DNA from: UBA4416 sp031539425
Lineage (GTDB): Bacteria; Bacteroidota; Bacteroidia; B-17B0; Aurantibacillaceae
Reading direction: 5' to 3'
DNA: 64,000 bases
Assembly (NCBI GenBank): GCA_031539425.1
Contig: JAVKLI010000051.1
Span: 36,561-100,560, forward strand
Positions 56,824 through 64,000 of this stretch are shown here, in pieces. How positions within the stretch are numbered: the stretch's first letter is position 1; each line of letters starts with the position of its first letter. A model generated the notes under the pieces. It was not told the DNA's origin. It did no database searches and saw only the letters and a list, made by a program, of their open reading frames with translations. The position numbers and the translations under genes are program-made.

Positions 56824-57944
56824 ATGAAAACAACATTTTTTAAATTCAACTATTTCAAAACAATTAGTTTTGTTTTAGGTATCTCTTTTACTCTATTATA
56901 TATTCAACCAATTAAAGCTCAAACGCCACTACTAAAGGTGGTAGCTGGTGATCATTCGGGTAAAAATGCGCCAGGCAGAACCGAAGTAGGTAGCGAAAAC
57001 TATAGCTGGTTAGGCTTTGGAAGTGGCTATGGTAATAAAATGGCTATTGATTATTACAACCGTGGGTTAAATGTATGGACTCCATATCCAAGCTCTTATT
57101 CTGGCAATTATAAACTATTTATACATGAAACTGGGCCTGTAAGTATTAACGGAGCTGCCCAGTTTGTAGACCCTATAGACCCACTTGGTAACCAAACTTC
57201 ACCTATATTTACCGGTTTATCAGGTAATATTACAAAACCTAAAACGGTATATCACTTACAGGTATATGGAAACGCACTTGCCAGCAGTTGGTCTATTTTT
57301 TCTGATGCCTCAATAAAACAAAACATCACGCCTCTAGAACCCGTTTTAGCCAAAATATTGAATCTTAATACCATTTCTTACCAATAAAAGATGTTAAATT
57401 AAGCGCCGAAGGAGCTAATGATTCCTTAAGCAAACTTGATAAAACAGGCCAACTAAACACAAGCGCCAAACATTATGGATTTACAGCGCAACAAGTAAAT
57501 GAAGTGTTTCCTGACCTTGTATCCATGTTTAGTAAAGAATATGCCGCCGTAGATTACGGTAGCTTGGTGCCTATATTAGTAAAAGGCGTGCAAGAACAAC
57601 AAAAACTCATAGAAGAATTAAAATAAAAAGTATTAGACCTAGAAGGTGCAACAGCCTATGCAGATGTGGATAGATCAAAACTATACCAAAACAATCCTAA
57701 CCCCTTTAGAGGAAGAACTACCATAACCTATTTTATTGATGAAAAAAACAGTGTAGGCTCAGCCACTATAGATGTGCGCAACCTCATGGGCTACTTACAA
57801 ACCAGCATATCGCTCGATGATAAAAGCGGCTTAGGTAAAGTAGAGTTTGATGCCAGCAATTTACAAGATGGCTTTTACATATACACACTTAAAGTAAACG
57901 GCGATGTAAAAGACTCTAAAATGTTTTTAATTGGTGATAGATAG
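56824..57944 (+). pseudogene. Secreted tail-fibre-like protein with S74 chaperone and T9SS sorting domains, two frame/stop lesions
   Basis: ATG 56824 begins a signal peptide (cleavage near PIKAQ). A beta-rich region follows, then the S74 intramolecular-chaperone start SDASIKQNI with its Ser and Lys. The frame ends at NTISYQ (57385). Adding one A would restore ISYQIKDVKLSAEG and continue through KHYGFTAQQVNEVFPDLV and YGSLVPILVKGVQEQQKLIE. A TAA at 57624-57626 interrupts the coiled-coil. The same frame then gives LYQNNPNPFRGRTTITYF and FDASNLQDGFYIYTLKV, a T9SS sorting tail. S74 domains trimerise and release fibre proteins. The gene is either decayed or affected by sequence errors. Confidence 0.78.
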
Positions 57945-57963
57945 GATACCAAACAAACTATTT

Positions 57964-58008
57964 TTTGCAAATATTGCAACAACAAAAAGCAGTTGCAGTA
58001 TTTGCAAA
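57964..58008 (+). terminator. Strong 17-bp hairpin after the S74 gene
   Basis: TTTGCAAATATTGCAAC (57964-57980) pairs with GTTGCAGTATTTGCAAA (57992-58008) over 17 positions, with a single T/G wobble and an 11-base A-rich loop. It starts 20 bases after the stop codon. A T-run precedes rather than follows it, so it could end transcription from either strand or protect the mRNA 3' end. Confidence 0.6.
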
Positions 58009-58090
58009 TAAATTATAGGTACACAAAACAGAATATTATATAATTTTAAAATAAAAAAAATGAAAACACTACTTACATATCCCGCATTAT

Positions 58091-58117
58091 TCCCCCCTGT
58101 GAGGGGGCTAGGGGGAG
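58091..58117. repeat. G/C-rich palindromic extragenic element (copy B)
   Basis: CCCCCT-GTG-AGGGGG forms a perfect 6-bp stem, followed by CTAGGGGGAG. It lies between the S74 gene and a lipoprotein gene. The G-run arms repeat in copy C 50 bases away and in copies A and D. Confidence 0.65.
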
Positions 58118-58156
58118 TAAAGGTAAAAGAGAAATTGAAAAACACAAAACACAACC

Positions 58157-58193
58157 ATCCCAAATTCCCCTCTTTGTAAGGGGGCTGGGGTAG
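58157..58193. repeat. G/C-rich palindromic extragenic element (copy C)
   Basis: The element reads CATCCCAAATTCCCCTCTTT then GTAAGGGGGCTGGGGTAG, with the same C-arm, spacer, G-arm and GGGGCTRGGGG layout as copy B in the same orientation. Two copies side by side in a 278-base gap suggest duplication or targeted insertion. Confidence 0.65.
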
Positions 58194-58222
58194 AAATAAA
58201 ATAAATCTAAAATAAAAAAACT

Positions 58223-58606
58223 ATGAAAAACTTAATTTTAATCTTAATGTTTACGGCTGGATGTGCAAAGCAAGTCGATACAACTGCTAAAGAAAACAAC
58301 ACAAACGAAGAAGGGAAAATATTATTTTATACAGATATTTTCGCTTCAGTAAATTGTAAAATTGATAGCGTTTCAATATTTTTAAATGGTCAATATGTAG
58401 GAAATATTATTGGATCATATTTTCCCTTAACATCAATCCCTGAATATGGAGATAAAAACACTTTATCTAAAACCATTCCAACTGGTACATATATTCTCAA
58501 AGGGCTTATAAATGGGTGTAGTAAAAATAAATGGGGGAGAACAATCATTGTTAATAAAACTACAACTAATAAAACAAAACTAGAATATTCAACCTCTCAA
58601 TCTTAA
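58223..58606 (+). CDS. Small lipoprotein of unknown function
   Basis: 127 residues. The signal peptide ends in a lipobox (MFTAGC, Cys near residue 14), so lipidation and outer-membrane anchoring are expected. The mature part shows alternating beta strands, with ILFYTDIFASVNCKIDSVSIFLNGQYVGNI and a P-T-G-T-Y-x-L-K-G turn late in the chain. This pattern recalls immunoglobulin/PEGA-like domains in small Bacteroidota lipoproteins. The gene is 4 bases before the C13 protease gene, so they are probably co-expressed. Confidence 0.7.
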   Translation: MKNLILILMFTAGCAKQVDTTAKENNTNEEGKILFYTDIFASVNCKIDSVSIFLNGQYVGNIIGSYFPLTSIPEYGDKNTLSKTIPTGTYILKGLINGCSKNKWGRTIIVNKTTTNKTKLEYSTSQS

Positions 58607-58610
58607 AACT

Positions 58611-59999
58611 ATGAAAATTACATTATTTTTTATTCTTTTTCTTAATTTAAAAAGCTATTCAATTACACAAGTTCAAGCTAACAATATTGTAAAAGCACAT
58701 ATTGCAGTCCTACAATTACCTTCGAATTACTTACTTTACTCTTATGGGATTAAATCAGCTAGCAGTACAATAAACTCTATTGCTTTTAACATGCAAATTA
58801 TAACTCCTAATAGTGATAGTTTTATGTACTTTGTAGATGAGAATTCATTTGCAAATTGGGGGCATAATTGTAAATACATTTTTGTAAATGTTTTGACAGG
58901 GGAAGTTGTAAGTGTAAATTATAATTATCCACCAAGAGACTTAGATTTAGCAACAAAACTAAAGTTTTTAGAAAACATACCTATTGGAAATAAATTTAAT
59001 TTTAATACTAATATAGTGAACAGAACAACAGCTATACCTTCAAATGAATGTTACGCAGTTATAATTAGTGGTGGTGCTAGTAAAGGATCTAATTGGATAA
59101 GATACTGGAATGATTGTCAAGCAATGTATAAAGTACTCACACAAGTGTATGGGTATAAAAAGAGTAATATTTACTGCCTTATATCAGATGGTACAAATCC
59201 AGCTGCAGATAGAGCGTTGTATGATGGAAGTTACGACAATTCTCCGATAGATTTAGACAATGATGGAGTAAATGATGTAGCTTATGATGCTACAAAAAAT
59301 TCTATTTCTACTGTTTTTAATGTTTTACAAAATAAGCTTAATCCAAATGACTTCTTATTTATATTTAGCACTGACCATGGTAGTGCAACAAATAATGACG
59401 TGATTTTAAATTTATGGAATGATGAAATAACTGCCACTCAATTTGCGATTGAAGTTGATAAAGTGAATGCTGGACATATTGGGGTAACAATGGAACAATG
59501 TTATAGTGGAGGTTTTATTTCTAAGCTATGTAAACAAGACAGAAGTATTGCCACAGCTTGTTTACCTAATGAACTATCTTATGCAAAAGCTCCAGATTAT
59601 TTGTATAATGATTTTGTATATCATTGGATAAGTGCGGTTGGTAAAAAAACACCTTCTGGATTAACTGTAAATGCTGATAGTAATTCTGATGGGAAAATTT
59701 CACTTCATGAGGCATTTCAATATGCAGATATTCAAGGTACCGCAATAGAAACACCACAATACTGCTCGCAAGGAATTCCTATAGGTTCAAGTATAAATTT
59801 ATTTGGAGATTTTTGTAAAACAACAAGCGTTTTTAATCAAACTTATACTATGCCTAAAAAAATTAGCAGTTGTATAATAGAATCTCAAAACACTAAAATT
59901 CAAGACAACAAAACTATTTTTTTAATTAAAACGGAGGCTAATTTGTCAAATAATTTCGAAGTAAATAGTGGTGCAGAGTTTGAAATTAGTGTGTATTAA
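58611..59999 (+). CDS. Secreted legumain-like (family C13, clan CD) cysteine peptidase
   Basis: 462 residues with a signal peptide (about 1-17) and an N-terminal domain (20-145). A caspase-like alpha/beta fold follows, with YAVIISGGASKGSNWIRYW, strand FLFIFSTDHGSA (catalytic His256) and VTMEQCYSGGF (nucleophile Cys297). The THHG/CHSG-type motifs are those of legumain/GPI8. Asp-rich loops DLDNDGVND and NADSNSDGKISLHEAF are EF-hand/dockerin-like calcium sites. The C-terminus is beta-rich but lacks a clear T9SS tail. Expected to cleave after Asn/Asp or similar; substrate unknown. It follows the lipoprotein gene by 4 bases. Confidence 0.82.
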   Translation: MKITLFFILFLNLKSYSITQVQANNIVKAHIAVLQLPSNYLLYSYGIKSASSTINSIAFNMQIITPNSDSFMYFVDENSFANWGHNCKYIFVNVLTGEVVSVNYNYPPRDLDLATKLKFLENIPIGNKFNFNTNIVNRTTAIPSNECYAVIISGGASKGSNWIRYWNDCQAMYKVLTQVYGYKKSNIYCLISDGTNPAADRALYDGSYDNSPIDLDNDGVNDVAYDATKNSISTVFNVLQNKLNPNDFLFIFSTDHGSATNNDVILNLWNDEITATQFAIEVDKVNAGHIGVTMEQCYSGGFISKLCKQDRSIATACLPNELSYAKAPDYLYNDFVYHWISAVGKKTPSGLTVNADSNSDGKISLHEAFQYADIQGTAIETPQYCSQGIPIGSSINLFGDFCKTTSVFNQTYTMPKKISSCIIESQNTKIQDNKTIFLIKTEANLSNNFEVNSGAEFEISVY

Positions 60000-60061
60000 T
60001 ATGCAAAACCACGCCAGTGGCTTGTTTTTGTTAGCTTTAGGCGGGGTAGTTTAAACCAAAA

Positions 60062-60091
60062 CCATCCCTGCCCCTCCAAAGGAGGAGAATT
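60062..60091. repeat. G/C-rich palindromic extragenic element (copy D)
   Basis: CCATCCCTGCCCCTCCAAAG followed by GAGGAGAATTGG sits in the 120-base gap between the C13 protease and the next lipoprotein gene. The CCCCTCC-AAA-GGAGG stem resembles copies A, B and C. Confidence 0.5.
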
Positions 60092-60119
60092 GGAATAAAT
60101 TAATAAAAAACTAAAAACT

Positions 60120-60553
60120 ATGAAAACACTAAAAATAACCCTAATAACCCTAGCTTATTTAAGCCTAACAACCGCCTGCCATGATGAGCCACCAAAGCCC
60201 GATTTGCATATATACATAACGGGTAAAGTAATCGATGAAAAAACTGGGCTACCAATTACGTATGCTATCTGTTATTTATATGAAGAAAGTACATTAATAT
60301 ATACAGCATATGCTGATCTTAATGGGCAATATAACCTTAAGTTTTTACCAAAAGCAGATAGCCCTGGCGGAACAAATTTATATAACTATCTTATAAAATA
60401 CGATGCTCTTGGTTATAACTTAAAAAGTGAGTATATAGTTACTACTAAGTGTATAAAAAAAAGGAGGGGTATCTTTTCTTTGGTCCTGTTCCTTGTGAGG
60501 AGTATGGTTTAAACCAATATCAAGAAATAACCATTGCCTTACTTAAAAAGTAA
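60120..60553 (+). pseudogene. Lipoprotein with carboxypeptidase-regulatory-like domain; frame break at an A8 run
   Basis: The N-terminus MKTLKITLITLAYLSLTTAC is a lipoprotein signal (Cys20). A CarboxypepD_reg-like Ig fold follows (YITGKVIDEKTGLPITYAICYL, YADLNGQYNLKFLP). In the current frame the protein ends with an unrelated basic tail at 60512. One extra A in the run 60455-60462 would give IKKKEGYLFFGPVPCEEYGLNQYQEITIALLKK, ending at 60553, which looks like the natural end. The break may be a sequence error, a recent mutation or slippage. It lies 18 bases before the hydrolase gene. Confidence 0.65.
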
Positions 60554-60571
60554 ATATTTAAAAAACTAATT

Positions 60572-62986
60572 ATGAAAAAATTTATAATAACAACCATATT
60601 ATGGAGTATAACGATGAGTATTTGCTCTCAAATTGTTATAACTGCCGATACTACAAATAACGTAACAATACCCACTTTTACACAAATGGTAGCCACGGCT
60701 ATTGCTCCGCTTGATAAAAATAAAATGAACACCGGTTTTTTAGCTGATAAGTCCCTGTATGCTCAAACCTTTGAGTTATATAGCAGCCCAAGCTGCACCA
60801 AACCGGCATCTTACCCTGTGTTTGAATTATTGTTAACTCAAATACAAACAGCAGCTGTAAGACCAAATAACTTACCTAGTAAAGAAAATATAAACACTAC
60901 TATAGCGCAACATACGCTTCAAAATGTGGTGCCGCTTGGCTTTATAAACCTTAATTATAACAGCATAAAAAAAGAAGCGCTTACGAACAACTTGTTGAGG
61001 TTAGAAGGCAATGCCTTATATGATGTGCCTGGTAGTGCCTCGCCCTACCATAGCAAAACCTTATGTGTTTTAACGCCTCTTAAAAGCGAGGTAAGGGTGG
61101 GTACCACACTATTTAAAGCAGACCCTAACTTGTTTATTAACAACACCACAAGCACCATTACCAGCATACAAATAAACTTTGATGATGGTACAGGTTTTAA
61201 AACAGTGTATACAAACAATAGCTTAGCTAATAACACCTTTTTTATTAACTACCAAACAGCAGGGATTAAAACTTTAACAAGTACTATTAATTTTAACAAC
61301 GGTACATCTTTAACCTTAAAATCAACTATTAATGTACTATCTATTAGCATTTTAGAACGAACAACTAGCATTCCTACTCCAGATGATACTTTAGACTGTG
61401 TTGGGCGCATTTATAATCAAAGTGATATACCAGGTGGTGCAATAAATACAGTAGCTGGTGGATTACCTTATAGTTCGGTCGTAAACAAGGCAAGTGCTTT
61501 TGTTTTTTATGGCAAACAAAATGGCGTTAAACGAACTTGTTTATTAAAACCTATTATTATAGGTGATGGCTTTGACCCCGGTAATGAAAGAAATATGCAG
61601 GACATTTATCTATTATTAAATAGAGAAAGAATGGCAGACAGTTTGAGAAATGAAGGGTACGATGTAATTGTTATAGATTACCCTCAAGGTGGCGGCTTTA
61701 TACAGCGAAATGCTATGGTTTTGGCAAATGCTATTACTCAAATTAATACTCTAATACAAAGTAATGGAAGTAAAGCTAAATTAGTCATTGTAGGCCCCAG
61801 CATGAGTGGACTTATTACCCGTTTTGCTTTAAAATATATGGAAAATAATAACCTTAACCATAATACCCGACTCTTTATTTCTTTTGATAGCCCACACCTT
61901 GGGGCTAATATCCCTTTAGGGATTCAATGTTGGATAGCTTTTTTTGAATTGGTTGAACGAGTTAATAAAGCAGAAAAACGACCTGATGAGGGTGCGTTAA
62001 ATAAAATAAACTCACCTGCAGCAAAACAATTACTCATTTATCATTGGTCAACATGGGATCTGAGATCTACTATTGAACGAAAACAATTGTATGCCGACCC
62101 TAATTTTAGTTCTTTTCCCTCTTTATCGCGAAATGTCGCCGTATCTAACGGCAGCGGTACAGGAGAAAAGTTTTTTAATCCAGGTGATAAATTAATAGAT
62201 TACAGAACTGAAAATTTTTGGGCAAACATTACAGGAAATGTATGGGCCTTACCTTATGAAAGTTCTTCAAATCTTTCAAGTATAACTGAATTATTATATG
62301 ATCCTTTAGGACCTATATTTTTAAAGTTAAACCTTGCTTGTAAAGGAACAGAATTAATAGCATGTGATGGCGCACCTGGAGGGTATGCAGGCACTGTTGG
62401 TCAAATTGCTGATGGAAGGACTGATAGTCATATATTTGGTTGGGATAAAAATGAATTAAACAATAGTGCTATTGGACATTGGGATTCATATACATTTGGA
62501 GATATTCAAACAAACCATCCAAACCATTGTTTTATCCCTACCAAAAGTGCCCTAGCTATGAGTGGCACTGGTTTGCATTACAATGGTTTTGCTTTGCATA
62601 ATAATGACAATACCAAAAATATACAACCAGGTTTAACGCCCTTTGATGCCATATATGCACCCAGTGGTGCCAACCAAGAACATTGCCTCATAACCCTCGA
62701 AAATAAAACTTGGATGATGGAGGAAATTCGCTTATCACCCCACAAAAGTTTTTTACAAAACCGATATGTTTTAAAACACAATTATTGGGAATCAGTAGTG
62801 GGTATTCGCATGGGGGCTCATGTAACTACAACCTTACCCCAAGGCGATTTTGTAATACAACAAAGCCAAGGCAGCGTAGATGTGGTATCCAAGCAAAGCA
62901 TATCTATAGAGCCAGGTACCATTTTTGCACCTAGTGGTACGGGAGTAGTAAATTTGATGGTAGAGGAGCCATTACGTTGTAAATAA
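60572..62986 (+). CDS. Large secreted protein with alpha/beta-hydrolase (lipase/esterase-like) core
   Basis: 804 residues with a signal peptide (about 1-19, ending ICSQ). Residues 20-310 are beta-rich and unassigned. An alpha/beta-hydrolase segment spans about 320-480: LLKPIIIGDGFDPGNERNMQDI, YDVIVIDYPQGGGF, then VGPSMSGLITRFAL with probable nucleophile Ser410, and SFDSPHLGANIPLG. The GPSMGG-like elbow is known from Bacteroidota secreted hydrolases. The last 300 residues are unassigned, and no obvious T9SS tail ends the chain. Substrate unknown, with lipid or polyester cleavage the likeliest idea. Confidence 0.72.
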   Translation: MKKFIITTILWSITMSICSQIVITADTTNNVTIPTFTQMVATAIAPLDKNKMNTGFLADKSLYAQTFELYSSPSCTKPASYPVFELLLTQIQTAAVRPNNLPSKENINTTIAQHTLQNVVPLGFINLNYNSIKKEALTNNLLRLEGNALYDVPGSASPYHSKTLCVLTPLKSEVRVGTTLFKADPNLFINNTTSTITSIQINFDDGTGFKTVYTNNSLANNTFFINYQTAGIKTLTSTINFNNGTSLTLKSTINVLSISILERTTSIPTPDDTLDCVGRIYNQSDIPGGAINTVAGGLPYSSVVNKASAFVFYGKQNGVKRTCLLKPIIIGDGFDPGNERNMQDIYLLLNRERMADSLRNEGYDVIVIDYPQGGGFIQRNAMVLANAITQINTLIQSNGSKAKLVIVGPSMSGLITRFALKYMENNNLNHNTRLFISFDSPHLGANIPLGIQCWIAFFELVERVNKAEKRPDEGALNKINSPAAKQLLIYHWSTWDLRSTIERKQLYADPNFSSFPSLSRNVAVSNGSGTGEKFFNPGDKLIDYRTENFWANITGNVWALPYESSSNLSSITELLYDPLGPIFLKLNLACKGTELIACDGAPGGYAGTVGQIADGRTDSHIFGWDKNELNNSAIGHWDSYTFGDIQTNHPNHCFIPTKSALAMSGTGLHYNGFALHNNDNTKNIQPGLTPFDAIYAPSGANQEHCLITLENKTWMMEEIRLSPHKSFLQNRYVLKHNYWESVVGIRMGAHVTTTLPQGDFVIQQSQGSVDVVSKQSISIEPGTIFAPSGTGVVNLMVEEPLRCK

Positions 62987-63006
62987 TAATTTTAATTATT
63001 TATCTT

Positions 63007-63855
63007 ATGTACAAAACAATTAAATTATTGATAGTAGTTTGCAGTTTAACCATTATGTTAATGTTAACATCTTGTAAGTCTTCATATTATGCACCTAGCA
63101 TGCAAGTACCTTTATTTAAAGCAAAAGGAGACCTTCAAATAGGTGGTTATTATGAACCTAAAGGCCAAAACTATACTACTAACTCTGAAATAAAAAAAAT
63201 TCAAATAGCATATGCCATTACCAATAGCCTTGCTATTATGGCTAATTACAACTCGTTTATAGATTTTACAACAGTTTCAGGAGGTTATTTATTTTCTGGT
63301 GTATTGAACAAAGCGTATATGGGTAATTTTTTAGAAAGCGGCAATATAGCCTTAGGTGTATTTAAACCATTAAAACATGCTCCGTCTATAATACTCGAAG
63401 GTTACTCTGGTATAGGAATGGGGAGAGTAAACCAATATTATGGTGTAAATTTTGTATCTAATTATGGTAGTATGAAGCTGTTAGATTCTCGATTGTTTAT
63501 TCAGGGTAATATTGGGTATAAACGTAAATATTTTGAACTTGCTTTATCTACAAAATGTACTTATGTTTATTTTTATAATATAGAGCATGATATTCCATCT
63601 TTTAATACAAGTGATTTAGAAAGAGTAAATGCTGTTGTCAGTCAACCATCTAACCTAATGTTGGAGCCTTTTTTTACCCTTCGTACAGGTTGGACCTATA
63701 TAAAATTTCAGCTACAAATAGGTGGGTTATTTAATCTAACTCCTAGCAAGTTTTTTAAGAGTGATGCAGTAGGCAACATAGGCTTATTTATCGATTTACC
63801 CAACAAAACGTGGGATATTTTTAGGAGTAAAAAAACGGAGTCAATTAAAAATTAA
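63007..63855 (+). CDS. Lipoprotein-type outer membrane protein of unknown function
   Basis: 282 residues. The signal peptide ends in a lipobox (LMLTSC, Cys near residue 23). The rest is made of short amphipathic strands with aromatic ends (GDLQIGGYYEP, IQIAYAITNSLAIMANYNSF, LEGYSGIGMGRV, FFTLRTGWTYIKFQLQIGG), as in beta-barrel or lipocalin-like sheets. No family was recognised. It follows the hydrolase gene by 20 bases. The remaining 145 bases of the window show no gene. Confidence 0.68.
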   Translation: MYKTIKLLIVVCSLTIMLMLTSCKSSYYAPSMQVPLFKAKGDLQIGGYYEPKGQNYTTNSEIKKIQIAYAITNSLAIMANYNSFIDFTTVSGGYLFSGVLNKAYMGNFLESGNIALGVFKPLKHAPSIILEGYSGIGMGRVNQYYGVNFVSNYGSMKLLDSRLFIQGNIGYKRKYFELALSTKCTYVYFYNIEHDIPSFNTSDLERVNAVVSQPSNLMLEPFFTLRTGWTYIKFQLQIGGLFNLTPSKFFKSDAVGNIGLFIDLPNKTWDIFRSKKTESIKN

Positions 63856-64000
63856 ATAGAAACTTAGATTCAACTAATAAATGCTCCTTTTGATAGGAGT
63901 AACTTAGATTATTTTTTCAAAAAAAAGAAAATAAAACAGTTTCTTTTCCTCTTTCCTGAAAGGTAAAATTATCGTACTTGCCCCTCGACCAAAATTTGCA

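Noticed and set aside
57927..58163. A 78-codon minus-strand frame after the S74 gene
   Set aside because: It runs across the hairpin and the G/C-rich repeat. The translation is hydrophobic low-complexity text without conserved features.
63901..64000. C-rich fragment TTCCTCTTTCCTGAAAGG near the window end as a fifth repeat copy
   Set aside because: Only the first arm resembles the repeats. The G-rich part is missing or lies beyond the window.

Overview
The window looks like a chromosomal segment of a Bacteroidota (Bacteroidetes) bacterium. The DNA is AT-rich and intergenic regions are poor in Shine-Dalgarno sites. Several TAnnTTTG promoter elements, typical of this phylum, lie upstream of genes. 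Family content points the same way: a type IX secretion (T9SS) C-terminal sorting tail and a PorT-like protein, a TonB-dependent receptor with a carboxypeptidase-regulatory-like N-terminus, DUF4295, DUF4286, DUF3109 and DUF5522 proteins, a B-type succinate dehydrogenase, and a DnaE fused to a proofreading exonuclease. I cannot place it below phylum level with confidence.

Layout. 1-6.3 kb: the 3' part of a DPP-IV-like peptidase, then amidohydrolase, TfoX-domain, YjdM and ALDH8-like aldehyde dehydrogenase genes on the minus strand, and a secreted SGNH hydrolase on the plus strand. 6.4-10 kb: the sdhCAB operon. 10-22.7 kb: manC, der, the relic of a threonine aldolase, an FAD dehydrogenase, a PorT-like barrel, lspA, dnaE and a TonB-dependent receptor. 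22.9-26 kb: a SET-domain protein, an alanine/saccharopine-type dehydrogenase and asnS. 26-32.4 kb: a minus-strand block running plsX-fabH-DUF3109-response regulator-histidine kinase-mlaE-mlaF, which combines lipid synthesis, lipid transport and envelope sensing. 32.5-39 kb: RidA, a tiny DUF5522 protein, a broken nitrilase, a heptose-nucleotide enzyme, a flippase-like membrane protein, panD, a helix-hairpin-helix protein, thiC and thiS. 39-41.8 kb: DEAD-box helicase, rpmB, rpmG and DUF4295. 41.9-43.7 kb: three small envelope proteins of unknown role, one frame-disrupted. 43.7-48 kb: hisS, then an ECF sigma factor followed directly by a membrane protein that joins an anti-sigma-like N-terminus to an HtrA-type trypsin domain, then DUF4286 and rsmA. 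48-56.3 kb: a SerA-like dehydrogenase, a GT39-like glycosyltransferase, a PAP2 phosphatase, topA and three cytochrome oxidase subunits. 56.4-64 kb: an accessory region of secreted proteins and lipoproteins (S74 fibre protein, legumain-like C13 protease, alpha/beta hydrolase, lipoproteins) with G/C-rich palindromic repeats between genes.

The most unusual parts are the sigma factor/anti-sigma-protease pair at 45.2-46.9 kb, the 56.8-63.9 kb secreted cassette, and a series of broken frames. Three of the breaks sit at single-base runs (41.9, 57.4 and 60.5 kb), which suggests assembly error, recent decay or slippage. Others are clear decay, such as the threonine aldolase tail at 12.6 kb. No tRNA, rRNA, CRISPR array or complete insertion sequence was recognised.
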